64,000 bases of DNA from Bacteroidales bacterium UBA1714 (GTDB lineage Bacteria; Bacteroidota; Bacteroidia; Bacteroidales; Paludibacteraceae), in the NCBI GenBank assembly GCA_002317295.1, contig DCIY01000022.1:7188-71187 (forward strand), read 5' to 3'. The position numbers and the translations under genes are program-made. Each line of letters starts with the position of its first letter. The first letter of the stretch is position 1. The notes under the pieces are model-generated. The model had not been told where the DNA came from. It ran no database searches and saw only the letters and a program-made list of their open reading frames with translations. Positions 54,703 through 63,991 of this stretch are shown piece after piece.

Positions 54703-55404
54703 TTAATCTCGGCGACCAACCAAAATCAGGATGTAATATATCAACGTGGCCAAACTGCTTAATGCAGCGACTACATAGGTATAGGCAGCACTATGTAATG
54801 CGGACGAAGCCATTTCGGTGGTCTCACGATCTGTGAGTCCCGTTTCACTGAGCCAAGCCACCGCACGCTGACTGGCATTTACCTCCACCGGCAGGGTGAC
54901 AAAGCTGAATAATGTAGTTAATGCAAATAGTCCGATTCCTATTTCCAACAAGATAGGAAAATACTGAACCATTAAGATACCTGCCAAAAGAATCCACGTC
55001 ATCCAACGGGAGGCAAAATTGACCACGGGAACCAATGCGGAACGCAGTCCCAAGGGGGCATATTCGGTGGCATGTTGCACAGCATGACCACACTCATGGG
55101 CTGCCACCGCTGCGGCTGCCACATTGGCAGCATCATACACCGATTCGGACAGATTGAGTGTCTTGTCGGTGGGATTGTAATGATCGGTCAGGTGACCACT
55201 TGTACGAACGACTTGAACATCGGTGATGCCATTTTCCCGCAGCATGCGTTCCGCCACCTGCTTACCGGTCAAGGGCAGAGCCACCTGAGAAAATTTCTTA
55301 AACTTACGCTCCAGCGAAGCCGACACAATCCAACTCAGTAAAGCGATGCCGATAAATAGCACCCAATACAGATTATTAGCCATAACAAATTGTTCCATAA
55401 TCAT
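54703..55404 (-). CDS. membrane zinc metallopeptidase (YugP family)
   Basis: 233 aa with an N-terminal membrane helix, the zinc motif VAAHECGHAVQHA (HExxH) and further membrane segments at about 130-150, 153-175 and 208-228. Family members are intramembrane metallopeptidases of unknown substrate. The ATG at 55404 overlaps the fur stop as ATGA; a second ATG two codons later is also possible. Confidence 0.85.
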   Translation of the reverse strand: MIMEQFVMANNLYWVLFIGIALLSWIVSASLERKFKKFSQVALPLTGKQVAERMLRENGITDVQVVRTSGHLTDHYNPTDKTLNLSESVYDAANVAAAAVAAHECGHAVQHATEYAPLGLRSALVPVVNFASRWMTWILLAGILMVQYFPILLEIGIGLFALTTLFSFVTLPVEVNASQRAVAWLSETGLTDRETTEMASSALHSAAYTYVVAALSSLATLIYYILILVGRRD

Positions 55405-55859
55405 TTACCAATTTTAAGTTTACGACATACATGGCAAACTCCATAGATATACAACGAATAGTGCGAAGTGGCAAAATTGGAAAACCGTCGATCAAAAATG
55501 AGCCTCTTGATAGCAGGATCTTTGATATTGGACACACGACCACATCGGGTACACTTGAGTTGAATATGGTTGGTTTGCGTCAATGCCAATTCATATTGTA
55601 ATCGTTTAGAATCTGTCTGCTGGCGTAAACAGTGCAAAATCTGTGCCGAAACAAGATGATTAAGGGTGTTGTATACCGTAGCCCGACTGATATGCTGATC
55701 TTTGACCCACGAATACACATCCGAGGGAGAAAAAGCCTGCGGGTGTTCCACGATGGTACGAAGAATCGTTTCACGCTCCGGAGTATGGCGCAAACGGTAA
55801 TCATCCTCATACTTATGCAGCACACGGAGATTTTCTACCCATGTTTCTTCTTTGATCAT
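55401..55859 (-). CDS. fur: Fur-family metal-responsive repressor
   Basis: 152 aa. The winged-helix domain (RHTPERETILRTIVEHPQAFSPSDVYSW, ISRATVYNTLNHLVSAQIL) and a C-terminal dimerisation domain with two CxxC pairs (KCTRCGRV, CHVCRKL) are seen. It precedes the metallopeptidase, tRNA-Arg, feoB and TonB receptor on one strand, so iron sensing is likely. Zur or PerR identity cannot be excluded. Confidence 0.88.
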   Translation of the reverse strand: MIKEETWVENLRVLHKYEDDYRLRHTPERETILRTIVEHPQAFSPSDVYSWVKDQHISRATVYNTLNHLVSAQILHCLRQQTDSKRLQYELALTQTNHIQLKCTRCGRVSNIKDPAIKRLIFDRRFSNFATSHYSLYIYGVCHVCRKLKIGK

Positions 55860-55865
55860 CCTATT

Positions 55866-56999
55866 TTATTCAATCATCAGACTATATGCACGGCGGCGTT
55901 TGTGCTGAATCTTGTCATATGGGGCAAACACCGCATGAACGCGCGTATTGGTTTCCAGCATGGAGGTCGTCTCCACTTTTTGAATACCATATTGGATAAA
56001 GTACGGAATCATATCCGCAAATATCACCGCATCGATACCGGTGGACTGATAGTCTGGACGAACACCAATCAGCAGCAAATCAAAGGTATCAATTTTTTTG
56101 GCATGCAGAGCACGATACAGTTTGAGCCAACCGAAAGGCAGCAATCTGCCCTTGCACTGCTTGACCTGTTTGGCAATATCCGGCATCCCTACTCCTACCC
56201 CCACAATTTCATTTTTGTCATTGACCACAATGCATACAAAATCAAAGTTCAGCAAAGGGAAGTACATATCTCTGTAATACTCCTTTTGACGCATGGTCAT
56301 AGGTTGGAAATTGTATAGTTTCTGGTAAGCCGTATCCAACACATCCATAAACGAAATACCATACTTACTGACCAACTCCTTTTTGGACCGAACTTTGTCC
56401 ACATGCACATGGCTGCGCTCCTGCACCACGCGACTCATGCGTATAATGCGATCTGGTATTTGTGTGGGAGGAGTAATCTGATACTCTATCCAATCTGCTT
56501 CCTTTTCCATCCCATACGCTTCCAAGTGGCGCACATAGTATGGATAATTATATAACGAAGCCAACGGAGCCAGATACTCGTACCCCTCAATGAGCAAACC
56601 TTCATGATCCCAATCTGTAAATCCCACCGGACCATTCAGTTCTTTCATCCCTTTGGCTTTGCCCCATTGTTTGACGGCATCAAGCAAGGCATGGCTGACT
56701 TCGAGATCGTCCATAAAATCGAACCATCCAAAACGTACCTTGTCCACATGCCAGTGTTCATTGGCCTTATAATTGATTAACGCAGCAACGCGTCCGACAA
56801 TCTGATCATCTCTGTATGCTAAAAACAACTGTTTGTCACACACCTCCAGAGCCGGATTGTGTTTGGCATCAAACACATTCATCTCGTCGAACCACAAAGG
56901 AGGACAATAGTATGGACAATCTTCATACAGATCATTCGCAAATTGAATGAATTTTTTAAGATCCTTGGTCGTTTTTACCGGTTTTATTTCCAAATTCAT
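55866..56999 (-). CDS. GNAT-like N-acyltransferase, large form
   Basis: 377 aa from MNLEIKPVKTTKDLKKFIQF; the upstream ATG at 57083 lies beyond the promoter. The N-terminal half has a GNAT-like stretch (QLFLAYRDDQIVGRVAALINY, FGWFDFMDD, LNGPVGFTDWDHEGLLIEGY) and the C-terminal half a second (VCIVVNDKNEIVGVGVGMPDI, LLIGVRPDYQSTGIDAVIF). This double-GNAT architecture is common in Bacteroidota, where it is uncharacterised. The substrate is unknown. It is first in the minus run toward fur and feoB. Confidence 0.7.
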   Translation of the reverse strand: MNLEIKPVKTTKDLKKFIQFANDLYEDCPYYCPPLWFDEMNVFDAKHNPALEVCDKQLFLAYRDDQIVGRVAALINYKANEHWHVDKVRFGWFDFMDDLEVSHALLDAVKQWGKAKGMKELNGPVGFTDWDHEGLLIEGYEYLAPLASLYNYPYYVRHLEAYGMEKEADWIEYQITPPTQIPDRIIRMSRVVQERSHVHVDKVRSKKELVSKYGISFMDVLDTAYQKLYNFQPMTMRQKEYYRDMYFPLLNFDFVCIVVNDKNEIVGVGVGMPDIAKQVKQCKGRLLPFGWLKLYRALHAKKIDTFDLLLIGVRPDYQSTGIDAVIFADMIPYFIQYGIQKVETTSMLETNTRVHAVFAPYDKIQHKRRRAYSLMIE

Positions 57000-57022
57000 A
57001 GCAAATATGCAAAAATTTGATG

Positions 57023-57054
57023 CAAAATTACATTTTTTTTTTGAAAATACCAAA
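57023..57054 (-). promoter_or_regulatory. promoter of the GNAT-fur-feoB run
   Basis: Minus strand -7 TAATTTTG (57030-57023), 20-bp spacer, -33 TTTG (57054-57051). The GNAT-like ATG is 23 nt beyond the -7 box. Confidence 0.7.
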
Positions 57055-57072
57055 TATGTCGGTTTTTTTTTG

Positions 57073-57080
57073 TAATTTTG
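57073..57080 (+). promoter_or_regulatory. -7 element of the LOG-hemD-trmD run
   Basis: TAATTTTG at 57073-57080, facing away from the GNAT promoter; 42 bp separate the two -7 boxes. A good TTTG -33 box at the usual distance is lacking, so this is weaker than its partner. Confidence 0.5.
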
Positions 57081-57107
57081 CACGATTTTTTAAAAAATTA
57101 CGTACGT

Positions 57108-57698
57108 ATGTCACAAATCCACACTATTGGAGTATATTGTGCTTCGTCTAATCAGTTGCGCCAAGAATTTAATCTGGCCGCCTATAACTTGGGGCGAATC
57201 ATCGCGCGCGAGGGCATACGCCTCGTGTACGGAGACGGAGGAATAGGTCTGATGAAACAAGTAGCGGACGGAGCCTTGAGTGAAGGCGGTGAAGTGATTG
57301 GTATCATTCCTCAATTTATGGTAGATGAGGGGTGGAACAATCCCCTGAGTACGCAAACCATTGTGGTTGGTTCGATGCATCAGCGTAAGGCTAAGATTGT
57401 CCAAATGGTCGATGCCATGGTAGCTTTGCCCGGAGGAATTGGTACGATGGAAGAGTTGGCAGAATGCTTAACCTGGAAGCAGTTGGGATTGCACACCAAA
57501 CCGGTGGTTATGCTCAATACGGAACATTTTTTTGATCCGTTACTTTATTATTTTGACCGAATGGTAGAAGAGCATTTTATTCGTCCCATTCACCGGGAGC
57601 AGATGTTTACCGTCGTATCGGAACCGCAAGAAGTATTACCGGCTTTGATTAACGCCCCGCATTGGGACACGAAAATCCGTCGTGAAGCTGCTATCTGA
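57108..57698 (+). CDS. LOG family protein (nucleotide phosphoribohydrolase-like)
   Basis: 196 aa from MSQIHTIGVYCASSNQ. The lysine decarboxylase-like/LOG signature is VALPGGIGTMEELAE, with VYGDGGIGLMKQVADGAL earlier. LOG enzymes release adenine-type bases from nucleoside monophosphates; the physiological substrate here is inferred only. Its 3' end overlaps the DUF4271 gene by 17 bp. Confidence 0.88.
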   Translation: MSQIHTIGVYCASSNQLRQEFNLAAYNLGRIIAREGIRLVYGDGGIGLMKQVADGALSEGGEVIGIIPQFMVDEGWNNPLSTQTIVVGSMHQRKAKIVQMVDAMVALPGGIGTMEELAECLTWKQLGLHTKPVVMLNTEHFFDPLLYYFDRMVEEHFIRPIHREQMFTVVSEPQEVLPALINAPHWDTKIRREAAI

Positions 57699-58332
57699 CA
57701 TACAGACAATTTGGTCCGCACCTTGGGTAGGATGGCTCATGCTTCTGCCGTTGCTGATGTTGGGCATGATGGAGGTTTCCAGAAGAGGCATTATTGTGGA
57801 TGCTTTTCGCAATGTCATCAGTCCTATTGAGCGTCGTGGATACAACCAGATGGAGTCGCAAATCCTCACCCATATTTTGGGCATTTTGTTTCGCTCAATG
57901 GTCCTGGGTATGGGTTTGTACCTGATGGCAGGCAATATGGAACATTGTACTCCGTGGGGCTTATGCATCTGTATTGGATTGATTCTGCTGATGCATGGAG
58001 TCAAATTAGCGTTGGCTGCATGGGTTAATTTTGTATTTAATTTGACCCGCCAGTTTCGACTCATCTATACGCACTACGTGTTCTTATGGACTGCTGTTGC
58101 CATGCTGACATACCCATGCCTATTGACCATCGTTCGGTTTGGGGTATTACCGGTTATGAATGGAGTCATTATGGTGTTGGTTATACTATACCTGATAGCC
58201 ATCATGATGAAGTTGCTGCGCAGCATCCCCATACGGTGGATTACCATTCCTTATACACTACTCTACCTGATGACGGTGGAAGTAATGCCAATACTGGGAG
58301 TATTGTACCTGTTACAACTTTGGAAATTATAA
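57682..58332 (+). CDS. DUF4271 membrane protein
   Basis: 216 aa with about six membrane segments (near residues 15-30, 64-82, 90-112, 128-152, 157-172, 190-212). It starts with GTG inside the LOG gene and precedes hemD by 10 bp; DUF4271 next to hemD is a recurrent order in this phylum. The function is unknown. Confidence 0.78.
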   Translation: MKLLSDIQTIWSAPWVGWLMLLPLLMLGMMEVSRRGIIVDAFRNVISPIERRGYNQMESQILTHILGILFRSMVLGMGLYLMAGNMEHCTPWGLCICIGLILLMHGVKLALAAWVNFVFNLTRQFRLIYTHYVFLWTAVAMLTYPCLLTIVRFGVLPVMNGVIMVLVILYLIAIMMKLLRSIPIRWITIPYTLLYLMTVEVMPILGVLYLLQLWKL

Positions 58333-58342
58333 TCATAAAAGG

Positions 58343-59086
58343 ATGAAAATACAAAAAATGTTGGTCTCACAGGCCAGTCCTACATTGGCACACAATCCGT
58401 ATGCCGATATGGAAAGCAAATTTGGGGTAAAAATCGATTTTCGGACGCTCATTCATACTGAAGGATTGAGCGGTGTGGAGTTTCGTCTCCAGCGCATCAA
58501 CCCACTGGACTATACAGCAGTGATTATGACTTCGCGCATGGCTATTGATCACTATTTCCGCATCTGTGAAGAAATGCGGATACAGGTTCCGGAGTCGATG
58601 CACTATTATTGTGCTTCGGAAGCAGTGGCCAATTATCTGCAAAAACATATTCAATATCGCAAACGCAAGGTCTTTTTTGCTGAGAATAACCATTTTGAAG
58701 ATTTGTTACCGGCCATGAATCGCCGGCCCAATGAGAAATATCTGATGGTGATGTCCGATATTCATAACGATCATATCCTGCATATGTTTGCAGAAAAAAA
58801 GATTATCATCACACCGGCCGTAATGTACCGTACGGTGTCCAGTCAGTGGCCCGAGAATGAACCGCTGGATTATGATATGATTGTGTTGTTTACCCCCGCC
58901 GGAGTTACCTCATTAATGCACAATTTTCCGCAACTCAAACAGGGAGATAAGGTGTTTGCCTGCTTTGGTCAAAACACCATAACGGCCCTTCAGGAAGCGG
59001 GTATTCAACCGGATATCATCGCTCCCACTCCCGAATGTCCCAGTATAACCGCTGCCATCAATAACTACCTTGAAGCGCAACTTTGA
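58343..59086 (+). CDS. hemD: uroporphyrinogen-III synthase
   Basis: Closes the tetrapyrrole ring in heme and siroheme synthesis; 247 aa. The family is poorly conserved, but VIMTSRMAIDHYF, YCASEAVANYL, VLFTPAGVTSLMHNFP, FACFGQNTITALQEAG and [11 protein letters not shown] are recognisable. No other heme genes are in the window. The end overlaps rnpA by 17 bp. Confidence 0.85.
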   Translation: MKIQKMLVSQASPTLAHNPYADMESKFGVKIDFRTLIHTEGLSGVEFRLQRINPLDYTAVIMTSRMAIDHYFRICEEMRIQVPESMHYYCASEAVANYLQKHIQYRKRKVFFAENNHFEDLLPAMNRRPNEKYLMVMSDIHNDHILHMFAEKKIIITPAVMYRTVSSQWPENEPLDYDMIVLFTPAGVTSLMHNFPQLKQGDKVFACFGQNTITALQEAGIQPDIIAPTPECPSITAAINNYLEAQL

Positions 59087-59411
59087 TAAATCGACCAGGC
59101 TATGCGGACAACTCCGCATTCAGCACTTATACCAGACGGGGCATAAATTGACCGTTTGGCCGTTGCGCGTGACCTGGCTTGTGCAGTCTGGTCCTACCCA
59201 GGTGGTGATTTGGGCCCCCAAATCCCTATTTCGCCATGCCACTGACCGTAACCTGTTGAGGCGACGCATCCGAGAAGCGTGGAGACTTAATAATGAGACT
59301 GTGACCCAGGGATACCAATTGGCTTTCAACTATATAGACCATCAGATACAAGACTATGCCACCATTGAACATGGTGTAAAAAAAGCCATCAAAAAGATTT
59401 GTGAACGCTAA
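59070..59411 (+). CDS. rnpA: ribonuclease P protein component
   Basis: Protein cofactor of RNase P, which matures tRNA 5' ends; 113 aa. The RNP motif [16 protein letters not shown] is clear, followed by a basic C-terminus. The start is TTG at 59070, inside hemD; no ATG is available upstream of the conserved region. The partner yidD follows with an 11-bp overlap. rpmH, dnaA and yidC, often linked elsewhere, are absent. Confidence 0.88.
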   Translation: MKRNFDKSTRLCGQLRIQHLYQTGHKLTVWPLRVTWLVQSGPTQVVIWAPKSLFRHATDRNLLRRRIREAWRLNNETVTQGYQLAFNYIDHQIQDYATIEHGVKKAIKKICER

Positions 59412-59628
59412 AACCATCCTACGCAAGGTTGCCCTGTTTCCGGTGTATTTTTACCGGTATTGCATTTCTCCCCTGACGCCTCCATCGTGTCGGTATACAC
59501 CTACATGCAGCCAGTATATGATTGAGGCGGTGATGAAATATGGAGTATTCAAAGGTGGCTGGTTAGGAATCAAGCGTATCCTCAGATGCAATCCATGGGG
59601 AGGAAGCGGGTATGATCCAGTGCCCTAA
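59401..59628 (+). CDS. yidD: membrane protein insertion efficiency factor YidD
   Basis: 75 aa. The conserved core [20 protein letters not shown], followed by [16 protein letters not shown], is complete with its three cysteines. It starts with GTG and overlaps rnpA by 11 bp, the typical rnpA-yidD pairing. It assists YidC-type membrane insertion. Confidence 0.95.
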   Translation: MNAKTILRKVALFPVYFYRYCISPLTPPSCRYTPTCSQYMIEAVMKYGVFKGGWLGIKRILRCNPWGGSGYDPVP

Positions 59629-59641
59629 AATCCTATTGATG

Positions 59642-59655
59642 AAAGGTTAAAGGTT
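59642..59655. repeat. AAAGGTT heptad pair touching the trmD start
   Basis: Two exact copies of AAAGGTT directly abut the trmD ATG at 59656. It is short, so chance is possible on its own. Confidence 0.5.
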
Positions 59656-60330
59656 ATGAGAATCGATATTATCACTTGTTGTCCGGAGTTGTTGGACAGT
59701 CCTCTCAACCACTCTATTATTCAGCGAGCCAAAGATAAAGGTTTGGCTGAGATTGTGGTGCATAATTTGCGTGATTATACATTGGATAAACACCGCAAAG
59801 TAGACGATTATGCTTTTGGGTTTGGAGCCGGAATGGTGCTTCAGATAGAACCCATTGATCGGTGTATATCTGCCCTCAAGGCCCAACGGGACTATGATGA
59901 GGTCATTTTTACCGCGCCCGATGGAGAACGATTTACGCAAAAAGAAGCCAATACCTTGTCCCTAAAACAAAACCTCATCATCCTGTGTGGTCATTACAAA
60001 GGGGTGGATCAACGGGTAAGAGAACATTTTATCACCAAAGAGTATACGATAGGAGACTTTGTGCTCACCGGAGGTGAGATGCCTGCTGCCATCATGACCG
60101 ATGCTATTGTTCGTTTGCTCCCAGGAGCCCTGGGGGATGTAGAAAGCGCCTTGAATGATTCGTTTCAGGACGGACTATTGGAACCAGGAGTGTACACTCG
60201 TCCTGCAGAATACAAGGGTTGGAAAGTACCCGATATTCTCATTTCCGGCAATCAGGCAAAAATAGAAGAGTGGCTCTATGAAGAGTCACTCCGTCATACC
60301 CAGGAGCGTCGTCCTGATTTATTGAAATAA
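59656..60330 (+). CDS. trmD: tRNA (guanine-N1)-methyltransferase TrmD
   Basis: Methylates G37 of tRNAs; 224 aa SPOUT enzyme. The start [12 protein letters not shown], the knot segments [15 protein letters not shown] and [15 protein letters not shown], and [21 protein letters not shown] are standard. It overlaps the convergent pseudouridine synthase by 12 bp at the 3' end. Confidence 0.97.
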   Translation: MRIDIITCCPELLDSPLNHSIIQRAKDKGLAEIVVHNLRDYTLDKHRKVDDYAFGFGAGMVLQIEPIDRCISALKAQRDYDEVIFTAPDGERFTQKEANTLSLKQNLIILCGHYKGVDQRVREHFITKEYTIGDFVLTGGEMPAAIMTDAIVRLLPGALGDVESALNDSFQDGLLEPGVYTRPAEYKGWKVPDILISGNQAKIEEWLYEESLRHTQERRPDLLK

Positions 60331-61233
60331 GTGTGTAAATGCCCGTGGCATGGGCGATTCAAAATGCACTTTCTGCTCCGTAGCCGGGTGAATAAACTCC
60401 AGCACTTTGGCGTGTAAGCACAACCGGTCTATGGGACTGGATTCATTACCGTGACCATATTTGCGATCGCCTACCACCGGATGACCCTTAGAGGCCAAAT
60501 GCACACGTATCTGATTCGTTCTGCCCGTTTCCAAATTCAGTTCCACCATAGAGTAGACCTTGCTATCTTGTGATTCAGGTTTTGTCTGTCGAATGACCTT
60601 ATAGTTGGTGACGGCCAGTGAGCCACCATCATCCACGGGGGAGGAGTAAACCACGGCGTTGCGTTTATCTTCGGTGAACCAGGAACGTATTTGACCCTCT
60701 TGTTGCTCCCATAACCCTTCTGCAATGGCCACATAGGTGCGGCGAGTAACCAATTCTCTCCAATAGGTACGCATATATTCCTGCATTTGAGGTGTTTTGG
60801 CAAAAACCAATACCCCACTTGTCTCACGGTCCAAGCGATGCACCACATAGATGCTATTGCGGGGATTTTGTTTTTTTACATACGCTTTCAATATGGAGAA
60901 AGCGGTAGTCTCTGTCGCCCCGGGAGCCGTGGCTACGGTTAGCAGTCCCTGCTGTTTATCCACCACAATGAGGTGTTCGTCTTCATACACCATCTTCAGT
61001 TTGGGATGATGCAGTTCCACATTGCCTTTTCCGGAAATGATGGTCACCACATGACCGGGTTGCAAAGGCGTGTCATGACGCGTCTGCACAGTGCCATTCA
61101 CCGACACCTGACGATGGGCCAATAAGGATTTGGCCGAAGTTCGAGACCCTGCATAATGCTGCATCAGGAATGCCAGCAATTCCGTGGGTTGTTGAACTTT
61201 GAGCGATGTATCTTTTTTAGGTTTGATATACAT
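60319..61233 (-). CDS. RluA-family pseudouridine synthase
   Basis: 304 aa. An N-terminal S4 RNA-binding domain ([18 protein letters not shown]) is followed by the catalytic domain with the active Asp in [16 protein letters not shown] and the C-terminal [25 protein letters not shown]. It modifies rRNA or tRNA uridines; which RluA subtype is not clear. A 9-nt repeat lies upstream of its start. Confidence 0.92.
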   Translation of the reverse strand: MYIKPKKDTSLKVQQPTELLAFLMQHYAGSRTSAKSLLAHRQVSVNGTVQTRHDTPLQPGHVVTIISGKGNVELHHPKLKMVYEDEHLIVVDKQQGLLTVATAPGATETTAFSILKAYVKKQNPRNSIYVVHRLDRETSGVLVFAKTPQMQEYMRTYWRELVTRRTYVAIAEGLWEQQEGQIRSWFTEDKRNAVVYSSPVDDGGSLAVTNYKVIRQTKPESQDSKVYSMVELNLETGRTNQIRVHLASKGHPVVGDRKYGHGNESSPIDRLCLHAKVLEFIHPATEQKVHFESPMPRAFTHLFQ

Positions 61234-61245
61234 AGTTGTGAGGGG

Positions 61246-61272
61246 CCAGAAGTTCTAGAGATTCCAGAAGTT
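61246..61272. repeat. 9-nt repeat upstream of the pseudouridine synthase
   Basis: Three 9-nt units CCAGAAGTT, CTAGAGATT, CCAGAAGTT followed by a partial fourth. It lies 12 bp upstream of the start codon at 61233, in the 58-bp gap to the deaminase gene. Confidence 0.55.
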
Positions 61273-61291
61273 CCAGCATTATTTTTTCTGG

Positions 61292-63892
61292 TTATTCCCA
61301 AATATCAGTAAACGAGAATGTGCGCGTATCCAATAGTCCTTTATCGGTGAGTTTCAACTCCGGAATCACAGAAAGGGGCATAAACGCCAGCGTCATAAAC
61401 GGTGAACGGTACTTACAACCGAGACGGTCGGTCATCGCCTTCATTTGGCAGTGACGTTTACCCACCTGATAACCATTGCGTACGGATATCAGTCCGGCAA
61501 TAGGCAACTCCATATCGATGAGTTCAGGACCGTCGCAAACCACCAATCCACCTTTGATCTTAACGAGGTGATTAATGGCACGGGCTATCTCATAATCATC
61601 CACACCCACTGCGATAATATTGTGACTATCATGACCTATGGTAGAAGCTATCGCACCTCGTCTGAATCCAAACCCATGCACAAAAGCCACTTGAGGTTGC
61701 GATTGACTATGACGCGAATAACATACCATCTTCAGTACATCCTGCTGGGTATCGCTGATTACCCAACCGGCTTCCACATGGGGTTGAAACCATAACTGAT
61801 CCGTCAACAGACTGCCTTCGTGAGAACCAATGACACGCAGGCGTTTATTTTCCTGATAGGGAACTCGAATCATTTCCGGCGTAATCGGTGTGGCCAGGAA
61901 ATGGTTCGGACATTTGGCATCATTGTCCAGCGTATATGTTGGTCTGTGATTGAGCATCATATCGTCCAACACGATATCCCCACGGTAAACACACTTACCA
62001 TCCATATAGGCTTCGCGAACATAGAAGTCCACCAAATCGTGTACACAGATAAAGTCGGCATTATCACCTACCTGCAGCAATCCCTGAGACAAACCGTAAT
62101 GACGAACCGGAGTCACGCAGGCAGCTTTGAGCACATTCCACATAGGCAATCCCTGACGAATGCAGCGAACAACCATTTGGTCAATATAACCCAATATCAT
62201 TTCGTCCGGATACTTATCATCTGAACAGAACATGATATGATCATTCGATTCCTTGAGCAACGGGGCTAATGCATCCAGATTGCAGGCTGCACTGCCTTCG
62301 CGAATGAGAATATACATACCGGCTTTCAGTTTCTCCTGCGCCTCAGCCAGCGTCGACGATTCGTGATCTGATGATACACCGGCCGCTATATATGCAAGCA
62401 GGTCCTCTCCGGTGAGTTGAGGGCAGTGACCATCCACCTGCTTTCCCAAATCCAATGCGGCCTGAATCTTGGCCATGACCTGTGGATCATGATTCAGCAC
62501 TCCCGGTACATTCATCATTTCCGCCAAGCCAAACACTCGGTCATCTTCCATCATTTCGGCCACTTGGTGAGCATCCAATACGGCTCCTGCGGTTTCCAAA
62601 TCGGTAGTAGGAACACAACTGGGGATACCAAACGCGATATGCATACGCACCTTGCTGGCGCTATCCATCATCAGTTGCACTCCTTTTTCACCCAGTACAT
62701 TGGCAATCTCGTGCGGATCGGTTACGGCAGACAGTACGCCTTGGGTCACCGCAATATGGGCATAATGTTCGGGCATCAACAAGGTGGACTCAATATGCAC
62801 ATGCGAATCCACAAATCCCGGTAAAATATAGTGAGCCCCTTCCGGAACCTGCGTTTCACGAATGGCCATAATTTTGCCATTGCGAATCTCTATCTCTCCA
62901 TCATAAATGCGCTCATTCACCACATCTACAATGTGACCGAACTTGATTTGCACCCCATTTTGGGTAGTCAACAAACTCTCACGACGCTTCTTGTTTTTCT
63001 CCAACTGTTTTTTCAATCGTTGCTCCTGACGAATCAGCAGGTCTTCCTTACGACCGTCCCGACGCAACAGGTACTCCATATACTGATGCATCACCTGCTC
63101 AATGCGTTCGCGCGAAGCCACCCAACCCCAATCATCCGCAGCCGTAGAACGAAGCCAAGCCACCTGAGCCGAGGCGTTGACAAACAGACAAACGACAAAC
63201 AACATTACAGAGAACATGTTGCCCATGGCGAGGAAGAGAATAATGGAAGCGATATTATAGAGAATCCAACACATCCAGGCATCATTTTTCTTGTATATGA
63301 GCCAGAAGTTAGCCAGAATGGAAGATGCAATCGTAAAGGCAGAAGCCAGTTTAATACCGATATTATATTCCCAATCTCCCCGGTGTAAATCATCGGCCAT
63401 AATCCAAGTCGCTACCGCATAATCAAGTGCAACCAGCACCAGTCCGATAACGGCGGACCATACGGCAGGACGCGCTTTGAGAAACTGAGGAACCACCTTG
63501 TCTATTTTTTGCCGTTTCGGTTGCATCACCGCCTTGCGCCATTGCACCAAAGACACAATCTGGAACGGAATGAAGACCACTATATATAACAGGGTCAAGT
63601 CGTAACTGCCCTGCAGATAAAACTGCCAACTGAGCAGCAATGACATGATAATGCCGGGATAAAATCCCAGATAATTATTGGGGTTTTTGATGGTCAGCAC
63701 ATATGCTGTACCTAATATACTGGCAGGGATACCCACGATAAACGCGAGTTTATCCCATTGCAATAATTGTCCTTGTAGGGCAGGATTGTAGTGCTCCAGT
63801 AGTAGCAAAACCAAAAAGACGAGCACATAAATGGCCAACGACACAATAAACTGTCGGCCCAAATCCAGAAAGAGTTTTTTACGTGTGTTCAT
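61292..63892 (-). CDS. ade: PnuC-like transporter fused to adenine deaminase
   Basis: 866 aa from MNTRKKLFLDLGRQF; an ATG 21 bp further upstream (63913) would add MHVMCAR. Residue numbers here refer to that longer form. Residues about 20-258 form 7-8 membrane helices with the PnuC pattern (IPASILGTAYVLTIKNPNNYLGF, IPFQIVSLVQWRK, second half WMCWILYNIASIILF). A charged coiled-coil linker (about 262-318) joins adenine deaminase (321-873): metal site GFVDSHVHIESTLLMPEHYA, TDPHEIANV, CSDDKYPDE, and GHDSHNIIAVGVDD. No stop or frameshift separates the parts. It converts adenine to hypoxanthine; coupling to uptake is inferred. Confidence 0.88.
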   Translation of the reverse strand: MNTRKKLFLDLGRQFIVSLAIYVLVFLVLLLLEHYNPALQGQLLQWDKLAFIVGIPASILGTAYVLTIKNPNNYLGFYPGIIMSLLLSWQFYLQGSYDLTLLYIVVFIPFQIVSLVQWRKAVMQPKRQKIDKVVPQFLKARPAVWSAVIGLVLVALDYAVATWIMADDLHRGDWEYNIGIKLASAFTIASSILANFWLIYKKNDAWMCWILYNIASIILFLAMGNMFSVMLFVVCLFVNASAQVAWLRSTAADDWGWVASRERIEQVMHQYMEYLLRRDGRKEDLLIRQEQRLKKQLEKNKKRRESLLTTQNGVQIKFGHIVDVVNERIYDGEIEIRNGKIMAIRETQVPEGAHYILPGFVDSHVHIESTLLMPEHYAHIAVTQGVLSAVTDPHEIANVLGEKGVQLMMDSASKVRMHIAFGIPSCVPTTDLETAGAVLDAHQVAEMMEDDRVFGLAEMMNVPGVLNHDPQVMAKIQAALDLGKQVDGHCPQLTGEDLLAYIAAGVSSDHESSTLAEAQEKLKAGMYILIREGSAACNLDALAPLLKESNDHIMFCSDDKYPDEMILGYIDQMVVRCIRQGLPMWNVLKAACVTPVRHYGLSQGLLQVGDNADFICVHDLVDFYVREAYMDGKCVYRGDIVLDDMMLNHRPTYTLDNDAKCPNHFLATPITPEMIRVPYQENKRLRVIGSHEGSLLTDQLWFQPHVEAGWVISDTQQDVLKMVCYSRHSQSQPQVAFVHGFGFRRGAIASTIGHDSHNIIAVGVDDYEIARAINHLVKIKGGLVVCDGPELIDMELPIAGLISVRNGYQVGKRHCQMKAMTDRLGCKYRSPFMTLAFMPLSVIPELKLTDKGLLDTRTFSFTDIWE

Positions 63893-63947
63893 ACGCGCGC
63901 ACATCACGTGCATGTATTTTAATTTAGGTGTACCTGATGGATATATA

Positions 63948-63977
63948 ATAAGGGCGAGCTACATAGCCCGCCCTTAT
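63948..63977 (-). terminator. terminator of an off-window minus-strand gene
   Basis: On the minus strand a 12-bp stem (arms 63964-63975 and 63950-63961, one G-U pair, 2-nt loop) is followed by a weakly U-rich ATTATATAT. It lies 16 bp after a TAA (63992-63994) and upstream of the deaminase gene. Confidence 0.6.
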
Positions 63978-63991
63978 AAGTAAACAGCAGA

